A stretch of DNA of 64,000 nucleotides, taken from Carya illinoinensis (lineage: Eukaryota; Streptophyta; Magnoliopsida; Fagales; Juglandaceae). Below are positions 54,801 to 64,000 of the stretch, piece by piece (the stretch's first letter is position 1; each line of letters begins with the position of its first letter). The stretch spans positions 11,493,501 to 11,557,500 of the forward strand of contig NC_056754.1 in assembly GCF_018687715.1 (NCBI RefSeq). The letters are read 5' to 3'. A program made the position numbers and the translations under genes. The notes below the pieces were generated by a model. That model had not been told where the DNA came from, ran no database searches, and saw only the letters and a program-made list of their open reading frames with translations.

Positions 54801-55957
54801 ACCTGCCTCTCATACAGAATGTCTTCATTCCTGAGGAAGCAGTAATCATATCCAAGCTACACATCAGTCCTTGCAATAGCAGTGATAGACTTACCTGGAG
54901 GTGCACCACAAATGGCATGTTCACAGTAAAATCAGCTTACCACCTTCAGGTTTCTATGAATGATAGCAGGAATGGGCAGGGCTCTCGACCTCCTAGCCAT
55001 GGGGCCGTATGGAAATAGCTGTGGAAGCTTAAAGTGCCAAGCAAAGTTAAAGTGTTCTTATGGAGAGCAGCAAAAGACATCCTTCCCACCAAAGCAAATT
55101 TGTTTAGAAGGAGGATTGTTGAATCTCCTTTATGCCCCATCTGTCACTCCTTCCCAGAGACCACAGCTCATGTTCTATTGTCATGCACAGCAGCCCAGGA
55201 TGTTTGGAGCTATGGCTCGAGAAGACTCCAAAAATGCAGATAAGAGGAACAACCATACCATGAACTACTTGCAGACCACCTTTCTCTTCTCCCTGCTGAG
55301 GAACATGTGGAGCTGGCTCTTACAGCCACTGAGTTGTGGCACATGAGGAACAAGTTTGTTTTCGAATCTAGTTTCATCTCCCCTTTGCAGGTCTCCAAGT
55401 TTGCCTCCACGAGAAAGAGTGAATTGGAAGAGCTCAACAGTCAACCAAAGGAGAATCCTCTCCCAACTCGGGCACCAGTTGAGTGGTGCAAGCCTCCTAT
55501 AGAATTCTACAAACTAAACTGGGATGCAGCCATTGACAGGGTGAACTGCATGGTGGGAGTTGGAGTGGCAGTCAGAGATTGGGATGGTCTTGTCATAGCC
55601 ACCCTTAGAAGTCTGAAAAACTCCTTCCCTGATCCTCTTCTGAGAGAAGCTTTGGCTGCCTTGCGAGCTATGCAGTTGGGTCTTGAAATTGGTCTCCACA
55701 ATGTCATGTTTGAAGGGGACTCTAAGCTTGTGGTCAGTGGGGTTAACAGCGGTGCTGAGGACTGGAGTATTGCGGGCCTGATCTTTCATGACATAAAGAA
55801 ACTTTTGCTTTCCTAGCATACTTGGTCTTTTAGACATGTACCTAGGCAGGTCAATTTGGTGGCACACACCCTAGCTAAAAGTTCTTTGGAGCTTGGTGAG
55901 GAGTCTGTTCTTGTAGAGGATTATCCTCAGTGCATTTGTAATCTTCTATGCTCATAG
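51858..55957 (+). pseudogene. LINE-C ORF2 (endonuclease, RT, zinc finger, RNase H)
   Basis: It opens MNALC-stop-NCRGLGNPQTV, followed by endonuclease blocks GGLAFLWK, MGDFNEI and GSHYTWCNN...RLDRGL, and SDHNPL. RT blocks include LIPKKNSPRKVTNYRPISLCNV, SAFVPGR, RGIRQGDPLSPYLFIL and HLFFVDD, where FADD is usual. zf-RVT is CPICHSFPETTAHVLLSC. RNase H has KLNWDAAID and FEGDSKLV. Stops are at 51873, 51963, 52302, 52329, 54653, 54698, 55016, 55241 and 55814. A small deletion near 53618 in the DMSKAYDR block shifts the frame. Several stops fall where the family has Trp, fitting C-to-T decay. Confidence 0.9.
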
Positions 55958-55992
55958 CATTAATATGAAGTTCCCATCTTCTAAAAAAAAAA

Positions 55993-56007
55993 ATTTAAAA
56001 CCTTTGT
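55993..56007 (+). repeat. Right TSD of LINE-C
   Basis: ATTTAAAACCTTTGT directly after the A-tail, matching 50331-50345. Confidence 0.9.
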
Positions 56008-56499
56008 AATCGGATACTGCTGGCCAGAGAAATTCTAAAGAAAATATGTGGTAGGTCATTTTTATTATTTTATTTAAATATATATATATATATATATATA
56101 TTTATTTATTAATATATATAAATTTAAATAAGATCATAATAAAAATAATAAATTATATATTAATACAAGGGGTTGAAAATAATATATAAAACTTTTCTTT
56201 TAAGATGTTATTTTGTATATGTGATTGTTTGTTTGTAATTGAAAGTAAAAGTTGAATAATGAATTGAGATTAGATAAATTTTTCTTAAAAAAATCTTTTA
56301 AACCGAACATCATCTAGGCCCAACAACGAGCTCAGGCGAAGCTTGCATATTATAAATTTTTTTTAAGGAGCCCAAATTATATTAGTCAGATTATTTTTGG
56401 AATAATCCTAAACCCATAAATTATTATAAAAAATTATAAGAGTTTTATTGGGCTTAATATTTGGACAAAATCCCATATAATATTCCTCAACTTTATATT

Positions 56500-56815
56500 C
56501 CGTTTGGTTACCAAATCTTCCTCAACTCACTTCATCTCATCATTACATTTTTTTCAAATCCCCATACACTATATTAAATTTCTATATAAAATATAATAAA
56601 AAATTTAACTTTTTCAAATCTCCATAAACATTTTTCAAATCCCTATACACCTTTTTCAAATCCCTATACACATTTTTCAAATTTCTATATAAAATATAAT
56701 AAAAAATTTAACTTTTTCAAATTCCACCACACTTATAATATTTAAAACTAATATTCTAATAATATTTTATTCAACTCAACTCAACTCAACTCAACTCAAC
56801 CCAACATCCAAACCC
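56500..56815 (+). mobile_element. MITE with CCGTTTGG...CCAAAC ends
   Basis: The left end CCGTTTGGTTACCAAATC and the right end CAACATCCAAACCC are imperfect inverses. The interior has a 20-25 bp repeat TTTTTCAAATCCCTATACAC in several copies (56545-56690) and a (CAACT)n run (56773-56800). I have seen this arrangement widely in Fagales genomes, though that is memory, not a search. TSD unresolved. Confidence 0.5.
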
Positions 56816-56913
56816 AACCAATTTATGGATTAACTGAGCCCAAAACAGTTAACAATTGGCCAAAGAAATTATTCTAAAAGCCTGGAGATATTATTAGACG
56901 ATGGATTTATTTT

Positions 56914-56921
56914 GGACATGA
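56914..56921 (+). repeat. Left TSD of hAT-3 (GGACATGA)
   Basis: Perfect 8-bp match to 61064-61071. Confidence 0.95.
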
Positions 56922-56929
56922 TAGGGGTG

Positions 56930-57100
56930 CTACCCGCACCATACGGTGCAAGGTAGACCCCCCAGCCCCCCGCCCCTGCATGGGGCAGATGAGAAAATTT
57001 TTCCCCGTCCCCCGCCCCCAGTGTGTGGGGGTGGGGTACCCTATCCCGCATGATGGAGTATGGTGTGGGGGGGCAATCCGTCCGCCCCTCTGCACCCCCT
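56930..57100 (+). repeat. hAT-3 left GC-rich sub-terminal array
   Basis: CCCCGCCCC, GGGGTGGGG and GCATGGGGC-like words in a strongly AT-rich neighbourhood. The counterpart is at 60875-61055. Confidence 0.85.
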
Positions 57101-57109
57101 TCTAGGCCT

Positions 57110-57622
57110 TGGGCCCAGAAGCAATTTCTGGGCTGAAAATGGCCCAGAAAATGGCTAATAAAAGTTACTAGTCTAAGAGTCTAATACGTAATAAACTAAT
57201 AATAATAACTAAGCTATTACAAATTTGAAAGGCTAAACAATTACAAAATTACAAACATAAAAGTGTCCAAGGGACATTGTATCAATATTACAAATCATTG
57301 AATACAAATATGACCAAATAATTAAAAATTGAATATTCTAAAGAGGTTTGTCAGCTATGGCTTGTCTTTGAGTCAAGGGGTGTAACAGTTGGGGCGGCCC
57401 GGGCTTGAGCACATTTTTATGTTGCAGAGGTGCTAGACATCTCATGTGTTACTACAAAAATTAATATTAAAATTAATAACGATGAAATGGAAATGAATAT
57501 AAATAAATTAAAATAATAAAATAAAAAATAATTACCAGGTGGTCCAAATCAGACTGATCACCACCCTCATTGGCCTCCTTAAAATCTAAAATATCCGAAA
57601 CATGAATATCCTTTCCTATCAT
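57110..57622 (-). other. hAT-3 3' region of the transposase gene
   Basis: AT-rich. Downstream of the stop at 57623 the frame reads MIGKDIHVSDILDFKEANEGG on as far as 57540, then a GTAATTATTT donor-like site and a TTTTTGTAG acceptor-like site near 57453. A small terminal intron is possible but unproven. Confidence 0.4.
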
Positions 57623-59530
57623 CTAACTCTGTGTGTATATCAATGCCTCTACAGTTGTAGGAGACAATGAATTACGGAAAGGATCCAATATATGACCTCC
57701 GATACTAAAGGCTAACTCTGAGGCAACGGTGCTAATAGGGATGACCAAAATACAGCGGGCAATCTTAGAAATGAATTGATGGACTAGTGTGGAATTCTGT
57801 GCGAGGGTCTTAGTCCACGGCATTCACGCCTTCTTTGTAAAAGGTGTGGTCACGGTGTCTGTAGAAGGTGTTGGGGTTGGTGTATGTGTCTTCGATGTAG
57901 TACCAACCTTAATTGTATTAAACTCATCATACAATTTTTTTAGGGTATCTCGGGCCAATTCACCAATAAGTTCATTCCATACTTGATTGTGAATAAGTCC
58001 CAACTCATATAACAAGCTTGAAACTTTCAGACAGGGATCAAGAATAACAGCCACATATAAGAAAATATTCATTCTAGTCAAATCTCTCCAATACTTGTCA
58101 TATTTTAGCATCATGGTCATTGCCATCCCCCTCATCCTTTCCTTGGAACCTCTACGCATATCTTCTAATTCTTCTTTTACCCTACATATTTGTTGACAAA
58201 ACCCATGGGATGTAGGGTACAAAGAACCAGATATATTCAATGTGACATCATAAAATAATCCAAGAAAATCAACGAAAGTAGAAACTACCACCCAATCATC
58301 ATCATTAGGCTTTTCTGATCCCCCGTGCTCATCAAAGTATTTGACATATTGGATGTCTTTATCACCCAATAATTGAAAGGCTGCCTTATATTCTTAGGCC
58401 GCCTCCAACATCAAGAAGGTTGAGTTCCATCTGGTAGGAACATCAGTACAAAGACCATTCTTTGATGTTATGCCCGCAGCCTTTGCAGCAACTTTGAATT
58501 TCTCCAATCTAGAAGCAGAAGACCTCACCCATTTCATAGCCATTCTAATTTGTGCAACCGAGTTATCAACATCTTTCAACCCCTCAGTCACAATTAAATT
58601 CAAAATATGTGTAGCACATCTAACATGCAAATATTCACCACCCAAGAATGTCTTATTCACATCTTTAAGATAATTCTTTAGATATCCCAAGGCGACATCA
58701 TTAGACGACGCATTATTAACTGACACAGACAAAACCTTTTCCAACCCCCACTCCTTTATTGCGGCCTCCAAGGCCTTCCCAATCCTCTCACCCTTATGAT
58801 CAGTTATTTGACAAAATTTAATAATCTTTTTATGCAGAACCCAATCATCATCAAGAAAATGCACAGTCAACGACATGTAATTCATATTTTGGATAGAAGT
58901 CCAAGTATCGATAGTGAGGCAAACTACCAAACCCGCCAATTGGCCCCTTAAAACATCTTTATCATGGATGTACATCTTTTTAATATCCTTTGCCACAGTG
59001 TGACGAGAAGGAAGTACAAATCTTGGTTCCAATTCTTGGACAAATTCTTGGAACCCTTTACCCTCCACAAACTGAAAAGGCATCTCGTCCATGACAATCA
59101 TATGAGCTAACTTCCTTCTACACTCATTGGGGTTATACTTTGTATACCCCTTCAATGTTGGCCCCCCGGCCCCACTACTCCCATCCGCCATTTTAAAATC
59201 TAGTCTAGATTGACTCTTCTCTATTAAGGATTTTAAAATTGGACTCTTCTTGCATTGTTCCTCTAAATGGACTTTTAGCTGAGATGTACCATGTTTCCTA
59301 TAGTGACATCCATATATTTTTCCACAGTGATTACATTTAGCTTGTGGGTTGTTGGGGTCACCACCCTCTAGTTTGGTAAAGTGTTGCCAAACTATGGATA
59401 CAGGTTTCTTACCCTGTGTGGATTTCGGAGCAGGGCAAGGTGTACTCGTTATAGGGGTAGGAGTAGGGTTAGGTTCTGGGGTAGGAGTGTTGGCTGGGGT
59501 AGGCGAGTTATCACTGAAATTCGAAAACAT
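57623..59530 (-). pseudogene. hAT (Ac-like) transposase with BED zinc finger
   Basis: From the ATG at 59530, a Pro/Thr-rich lead (TPTPEPNPTPTP) precedes a BED finger with CNHCGKIYGC and HLEEQC (about residues 41-93). The RNase H-like core has VVCLTIDTWTS (first catalytic Asp), HVRCATHILNLIV and PTRWNSTFLML. The hAT dimerisation region near the end reads ISKIARCILVIPISTVASELAFS...RNSLSPTTVEALI. One frame runs throughout but is broken by TAA at 58394-58396 and TGA at 57824-57826. The usual stretch with a WW/YP block before the dimerisation motif is missing between about 57830 and 57790. A 30-base T-run on the minus strand sits just before the start, suggesting an upstream intron end. Confidence 0.9.
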
Positions 59531-59548
59531 TCCTGATTCTCCAACACA

Positions 59549-59549
<1 letters not shown>

Positions 59550-59582
<33 letters not shown>

Positions 59583-60320
59583 CAAAATGCAATCCAACAC
59601 AATCATAAAAAACTGTAAACAAATAGTAGACCCACACATCTTTTGGATATTTGTTTTTAGGGGTTTCATTGATTGAAACCCCTAAAGGTCTTTTGGGGTT
59701 TCAATCAATGAAACCCCTCAATTAACATGTATGCATAAAATTATTAAAAATCATATATAATATTATAATGTCATTCAAGTATTTAATATCATGTATAAAA
59801 GAGTATAAAATATAAAATAATAAATAAATAAATAATTTAGGGTTGATAGTAAGTTAGTAACCATTTCATCTTAGTAGTTTCAATCAATGAAACCCAAAAA
59901 CAAAATAATTGGGTTTTGGATTGGAACCCCAAATAATTTAGGGTGTTCCAATCTGAAACCCTAAATCAATTTCCTAAATCAATTTAGGGGTTTCAATTAA
60001 TGAAATCCCAAACAAAATTAGGATTTCGGATTAGAACTCCAAATTAAATTGGGGTTCCAATCCAAAACCCCTAAATTGATTTAGGGGTCTCAATCCATAA
60101 AACCCCTAAAAAAAAATTAGGGTTTCGGATTGGAACCCCAATTTAGGGGTTTCATGGATGGAAACCCCTAAATTGATTTAGGTTGAAACCCCGAAAAAAA
60201 ATTAGGGTTTTGGATTGGAATCCTAATTTAATTTAGGGTTCCAATCCGAAACCCTAACCCCTAAATTGATTTAGGGGTTTCATGAATCAATTTAGGGGTT
60301 AGGGTTTTAATGAAATTTAC
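59550..60320 (-). repeat. Hairpin-rich repeat leader of hAT-3
   Basis: After an A-run (59552-59580), a family of short imperfect inverted and direct repeats fills the segment. GGGGTTTCATTGATTGAAAC and its inverse (near 59660 and 59695) are examples, as are repeated CCTAAATTGATTTAGGGG and GGTTTNGGATTGGAA words. CCCTAAA/TTTAGGG units recur but not in tandem. It lies upstream of the transposase, probably in an intron or leader. Confidence 0.7.
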
Positions 60321-60767
60321 AAAAAAAAAAAAAACAATCCATTGATTGAAATCCAAAACAATCACAGCAAGAAATAGAAAACCCTAACACTGAATACACA
60401 TGCTTGATGATCACGAACCCACAACACACAAGTCACAAATCCCATCCTCCATCTCTGATTCAACCCATCCTTCCTCCAATCTCTGATCAAAACTCAAAAA
60501 AAAAAAAATAAAAATAAAAATCAAAGGAGAAAGGAGAGAGAGGAGAGAATGAGCTAACTTACCGTGTACCGTGCGGCGTGCGTCCGACGTCGTGCATCGT
60601 GCGAGAGAGAGGAGAGAATGAGAGCAACTGGTTGTGAGAGGGAGGAGGGAACGCGGGGGCGACGAGAGAGAGAGAGAGCTTTCGAGAAGATTAGGCACTG
60701 TGCGAAGGGAGGGGACGACGCGAGGGGGGGAGGGGGAGGGGGTTTAAACTTAGGGTGAAAATTAAAT

Positions 60768-60808
60768 GAAACGGCGCCGTTTTGTGATGGACAAAACGGT
60801 GCCGTTTC
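60768..60808 (-). promoter_or_regulatory. Paired AAACGGYGCCGTTT palindromes in hAT-3
   Basis: GAAACGGCGCCGTTTT and AAAACGGTGCCGTTTC lie 25 bp apart near the right end, upstream of the transposase. Each holds two inverted AAACGG hexamers, the known Ac transposase recognition word. hAT-1 and hAT-2 have related AAACGACG and AAACGGCG motifs. Confidence 0.6.
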
Positions 60809-60874
60809 ATATTAGAAGACTTATTTATTATATACATATATATAATATAATATATATTATATATATACACGTAA

Positions 60875-61055
60875 CCGGGGCAGGGCGGGGGAAAAATGAA
60901 CCAGGGGGAGGCCGTTTCCGTCCCCCGCCTTTCCTGGGACGCCACCATACGGGCGGGGGGCCCTGCCCCCCGCCCCCTGCCCTTGCGGTGCAGATGCCCC
61001 ACCCCGCATATGTGGGGCGGGTCAAACGGGGTAGAGCAGTGGGTTCCGGGCTGCC
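60875..61055 (+). repeat. hAT-3 right GC-rich sub-terminal array
   Basis: Mirror of 56930-57100, rich in GGCGGGG and CCCCGCCC. Confidence 0.85.
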
Positions 61056-61063
61056 CACCCCTA

Positions 61064-61071
61064 GGACATGA
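61064..61071 (+). repeat. Right TSD of hAT-3 (GGACATGA)
   Basis: Perfect match to 56914-56921. Confidence 0.95.
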
Positions 61072-61878
61072 GGATTAAGGCCCAGTTTATTTTTGAAATC
61101 CAAGCTTATGATCGTATCCAATTTCAACCACTAGGCTTGTAGTTTTTGCATCTCCTTCATGTTACAATTCCTTAACCGCTGCCTTCTATATATTTAAACC
61201 CATGCAAGTATTTCCTTTCCTCATCAAATCTAGGGTTTTCAGTTTCACCACAGCCCCATGTTGCGCATCCTCCCCCACGAGTAGATTATGTTGCAATGTA
61301 CTACAACTCCCCTCCATGCCAACCAAAACAACAGGCCACTACACACACACATATATAGAAAGAGAGATCCATGCACTCTGCATCCATCCCGTTAGCCTCT
61401 ATTAATCCACACCAGCAACAACCACTATCATCAAAGCCTAAACAGCCGTGTAGGAAACCACCATGCATGACAATTCCTCTCAAGCTGTTCAGCCTTCACG
61501 ATTTCTTTCCCTTGGACCATGCATGACCACCTGCACTCTTCAATCTGCCCCTGTTACTCGGATCAGCAGCAAGCCACTGCATCTCCTCAAGCTACCATCT
61601 TCACTCCCTTCCTTAACAATTGTTGCCCCACGTTCAACCCTGCTTGCAAGCACACAAAGATTCGAATGCCCCTGTTTTAGCCCCATAAAAATAGAGCACC
61701 ACAGCAGCATAGCATGATGGACAGAAGCCCCTTATGGCAGCACCCTCATGGCCTTCCCTCAGCCATAGATGATGCCGAACCCCAGCAGTGCCCAACCACC
61801 CTCACGCAACACCAAACAGATGCACGTGAAGCTTCTGAGCATGGCAACGTCATGAAAAACTCACACTCTCCCTAAGTT

Positions 61879-61881
<3 letters not shown>

Positions 61882-61926
<45 letters not shown>
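61882..61926 (+). repeat. (CT)n microsatellite
   Basis: Pure CT dinucleotides over about 45 bp. Confidence 0.95.
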
Positions 61927-61929
<3 letters not shown>

Positions 61930-62829
61930 CTTTGCCACCCTCGACAGCCATCGTCGCTCACCCACACTGGAGGTTCACGGTTGAACCCATGACCCACGTC
62001 AGATGGCTACGCTGCCAGTAAGCATCTCTCCTCCACTTCACTTGTTAAAAAGTTAAGCACTTAAAAATTAAGTTACATTCATGCCCTTAGTAGGTAATCC
62101 ATTGTTTATTGATTATGAGGATAGTATGGTTATAAAACTAAGAGAAATTAGATAGTTGGAAAATTAAGGATATTTTAGAGTTTAATCACATGGTCATTTG
62201 GAGAAATTACAGGAAATTAAAGTATTTTAGGGAGTGACTATATTTTGGGGCATCGAGGATTTTAGACATCAGAGAAATATAGATTTTTAATACCAAGGTT
62301 AAGTACGAAGTATGTGTTCAATGAGATATTTATGTAAGTAACATGACTATTTTATAGGTGATGATTGATATTTCCTTAGCACTATTATAAGGAAATTTAG
62401 AAAAGTTAAAAAGTCTAGATAAGCGGGGTTCCTATGTTAGACTTTGCATAAAATAAATGAACTAAGGTTAATTTTGAAAAATCTGCATGTTTTGTTATGA
62501 AAAAAGATTTGAAACAATCTTAGTTATTTATTCCGCATTACTCATGAAATATGTACGAAAGAGAAAAGTATTTTTGTCATGACTAGTGAAGAGATGAGAA
62601 AATTTTTGACATTCTATTTTCTGAATTATGCAAAAAGAGCGAATATAAAATTTGAGAATTTGTGCATGTGATGTGAAAATATTCTAAATCTATTTTAGAA
62701 TATATGAAATGATCTAAATATGTTAAATATTCTATTTTGATATGATGTAGCATCTAAAAACCTTTGGCATGACTTTCTGATTTTGTATCTATATATGATT
62801 CTGTTTTGTTTCTTATATGTTCCATCAAG

Positions 62830-63030
62830 ACCCTGCCATGGGTATAATAGTGGTACACGGCCTTGCAACAAGTGATAATAATGGTATACGACTTAGCCAC
62901 ATGTAAAATAGTAGTATACGACCTAGTCACAGGTGATAATAGGGGTATACGGCCTTGCCATGTGTATAATAATGGTATACAGCCCCCGCACGGGTATAAT
63001 GGTAGTTTATAACCCTACTACGGGGGTGGT
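62830..63030 (+). repeat. Tandem repeat with GGTATACGGCCT core
   Basis: Five or six copies of a ~33-bp unit (TAATARTGGTATACGRCCTNGCCACRNGT) in a row, diverged. It resembles tandem blocks found in long plant gypsy LTRs. Confidence 0.75.
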
Positions 63031-63420
63031 TCAATATGGTCTCTATCCCGATATGATGCTTTGATATGATATGAAGTTGACATCTTAGAGTATGATATGC
63101 CAATAGATTTTTGAATAAGAATATTTATGAAAGTTTCGCTCTGATATTTTGATTACATGTTTTTATTCTGCATTCTAAAAGCAAATGTTCTGATGTTGCA
63201 TTCTAAAAATAAATATTTTGTTCTGCATTCTTAACTCTGTAAATGCTCGTGTTTACATATTAGTATATGTTTTCTATTTACTAGTTTCTGATAACTCACC
63301 TATTATCTTCACAATATTTTTTAGATAATTTAAATATGTCAGCTGATGATCAAAATTATTGAGCATTTGTGAGATAATTTAAGCATAGAATATTTCTATG
63401 ATTTAAACACTAGCCAAACC

Positions 63421-64000
63421 TAGTACAAAAAAATAAGAGATCTCCCCTTGCCAAACACAAATGTTTGATCTATATAGAAAAAGTCGATGTTTAATCATCG
63501 TGGAAAAAGACAAACAGCCTATACGGATTTGTCCTTTATGTCCTTATAGAAAAAATAGTTGCTCTAGGCCCTTGCATAAAGTTTGACTTTTATGGTGAGT
63601 GACAACAATCTATTGAGAGCATCTATAAGAAAGAAATGCTCATGGATAATAATAAAAAAATATAATAATACAATAGAAAAAGTAATAAAAATTTATTATT
63701 TGTTTTCGTAAGTTTTCTCACTCATACACTCACATGAACTTTGACATTGATGATATTATGGGGAGTGAACAACCATTGTGATTGTTGCAAATAAGAGAGG
63801 GTACTTTATTTATTTATTTATTTATTTTTGTGTGAATGACACTATGCTTGAACTGAGATGCACCTAGGCATGTTCATTGCGTCATTTTCTTTTTTAAAAA
63901 AGGGAGAAAATATTTTTTATAAAAAAAGGGAAAATATAAAATATATTTTCAATTAATTTGATTTTTTTTTAATTTTTAATTCTTATTTTGGTTATTTGGT
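63421..64000 (+). other. Intergenic end of window; no gene seen
   Basis: AT-rich. It holds a (TTTA)n run at 63807-63829 and no supported ORF. Confidence 0.5.

Larger units (their letters stand above)
50346..55992 (+). mobile_element. LINE-C, full-length L1-type LINE (5.65 kb), dead
   Basis: The element has a 15-bp TSD, a short leader (50346-50493) with TTTTCTCTCTATG, an intact ORF1, a damaged ORF2 (endonuclease, RT, zinc finger, RNase H) and an (A)11 tail. It is complete in length but ORF2 has nine nonsense codons and a frameshift. ORF1 and ORF2 overlap by ATGA, as in LINE-A. Confidence 0.92.
56922..61063 (-). mobile_element. hAT-3, Ac-like hAT transposon with broken transposase (4142 bp)
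   Basis: The termini are TAGGGGTGCTACC and, inverted, TAGGGGTGGGCAGCC, with a perfect 8-bp duplication. GC-rich sub-terminal arrays of GGCGGGG/CCCCGCC occupy 56930-57100 and 60875-61055. The minus strand carries a BED-zinc-finger hAT transposase (59530 to 57623) preceded by a leader region (59600-60720) with striking hairpins and, near the right end, two AAACGGYGCCGTTT palindromes. It is the only one of the three hAT elements here that keeps a transposase. Confidence 0.95.
61072..63420 (+). mobile_element. Probable part of a long gypsy-type LTR
   Basis: No gene is evident. A TATATATTTAAA box near 61187, a C-rich leader, a (CT)n run at 61882-61926, a CCAGTAAGC donor-like site near 62015 and a long AT-rich part with a tandem block (62830-63030) follow in the same order as inside the solo LTR at 32307-36218. 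I could not find either end, so the call rests on architecture only. Confidence 0.35.

Noticed and set aside
60410..61127. Several ORFs on both strands around the right end of hAT-3
   Set aside because: GC-rich array and Arg/Glu-rich microsatellite-like translation; they overlap in many frames and lack domains.
61463..61717. 84-aa ORF near the right end
   Set aside because: No recognisable features; lies in sequence that looks like an LTR leader.

Overview
The window is plant nuclear DNA, most likely from a woody eudicot. The evidence is an intronless family-1 glycosyltransferase, L1-type LINEs carrying DUF4283/zinc-knuckle ORF1s, Athila-like and Ty1-copia LTR elements, Ac-like hAT transposons, and small AT-rich elements of a kind I associate with Fagales. 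The species assignment is inference. Only one host gene looks intact: a UGT71-like UDP-glycosyltransferase on the minus strand at 13131-14567. A same-length paralogue at 26231-27667 is dead, with two in-frame nonsense codons. A diverged ~0.85-0.9 kb non-coding direct repeat (10277-11127 and 20731-21625) lies on the 3' side of each UGT in the same orientation, so the two units look like an old tandem duplication.

Almost everything else is transposable elements, many nested. At 1-10276 a minus-strand LINE is split by an 8.6 kb Athila-like, non-autonomous LTR element (1162-9796, 5-bp TSD ACCAT). Its 2.6 kb LTRs are almost identical, and its inside holds a collapsed gag-pol remnant plus a separate cassette with its own TATA box and a coiled-coil ORF. 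At 15661-20703 a 5'-truncated LINE is split by a hAT element (15772-18760). At 27818-37487 a decayed Ty1-copia element sits about 150 bp upstream of the dead UGT; its 5' LTR lacks about 31 bp and its flanks carry an unusually long duplication. That copia element is itself interrupted inside RNase H by a 3.9 kb solo LTR (32307-36218, TSD TATAG) containing about ten hairpin-forming tandem repeats. A second, much older copia relic lies at 38600-40493.

The right half contains a 1.1 kb hAT element (42862-43961), a probable non-autonomous retroposon (44147-45392), and an LTR-flanked unit (47026-49545) whose internal sequence includes a captured phosphatidylglycerophosphate-synthase-like fragment. 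It also has a full-length but dead L1 LINE (50346-55992, 15-bp TSD) and a 4.1 kb hAT element with a broken BED-type transposase (56922-61063, TSD GGACATGA). The right end (61072-64000) looks like part of another long LTR with a tandem repeat block.

The three hAT elements share TAGGGG termini, 8-bp TSDs and an AAACGRCG motif near one end, but each has its own sub-terminal repeat family (CCGGAT, GGAGTC or GGCGGGG). The points most worth following are the PGP-synthase capture, the internal promoter/ORF cassette and CATGCA cluster of the young Athila-like element, and the anomalous copia insertion.
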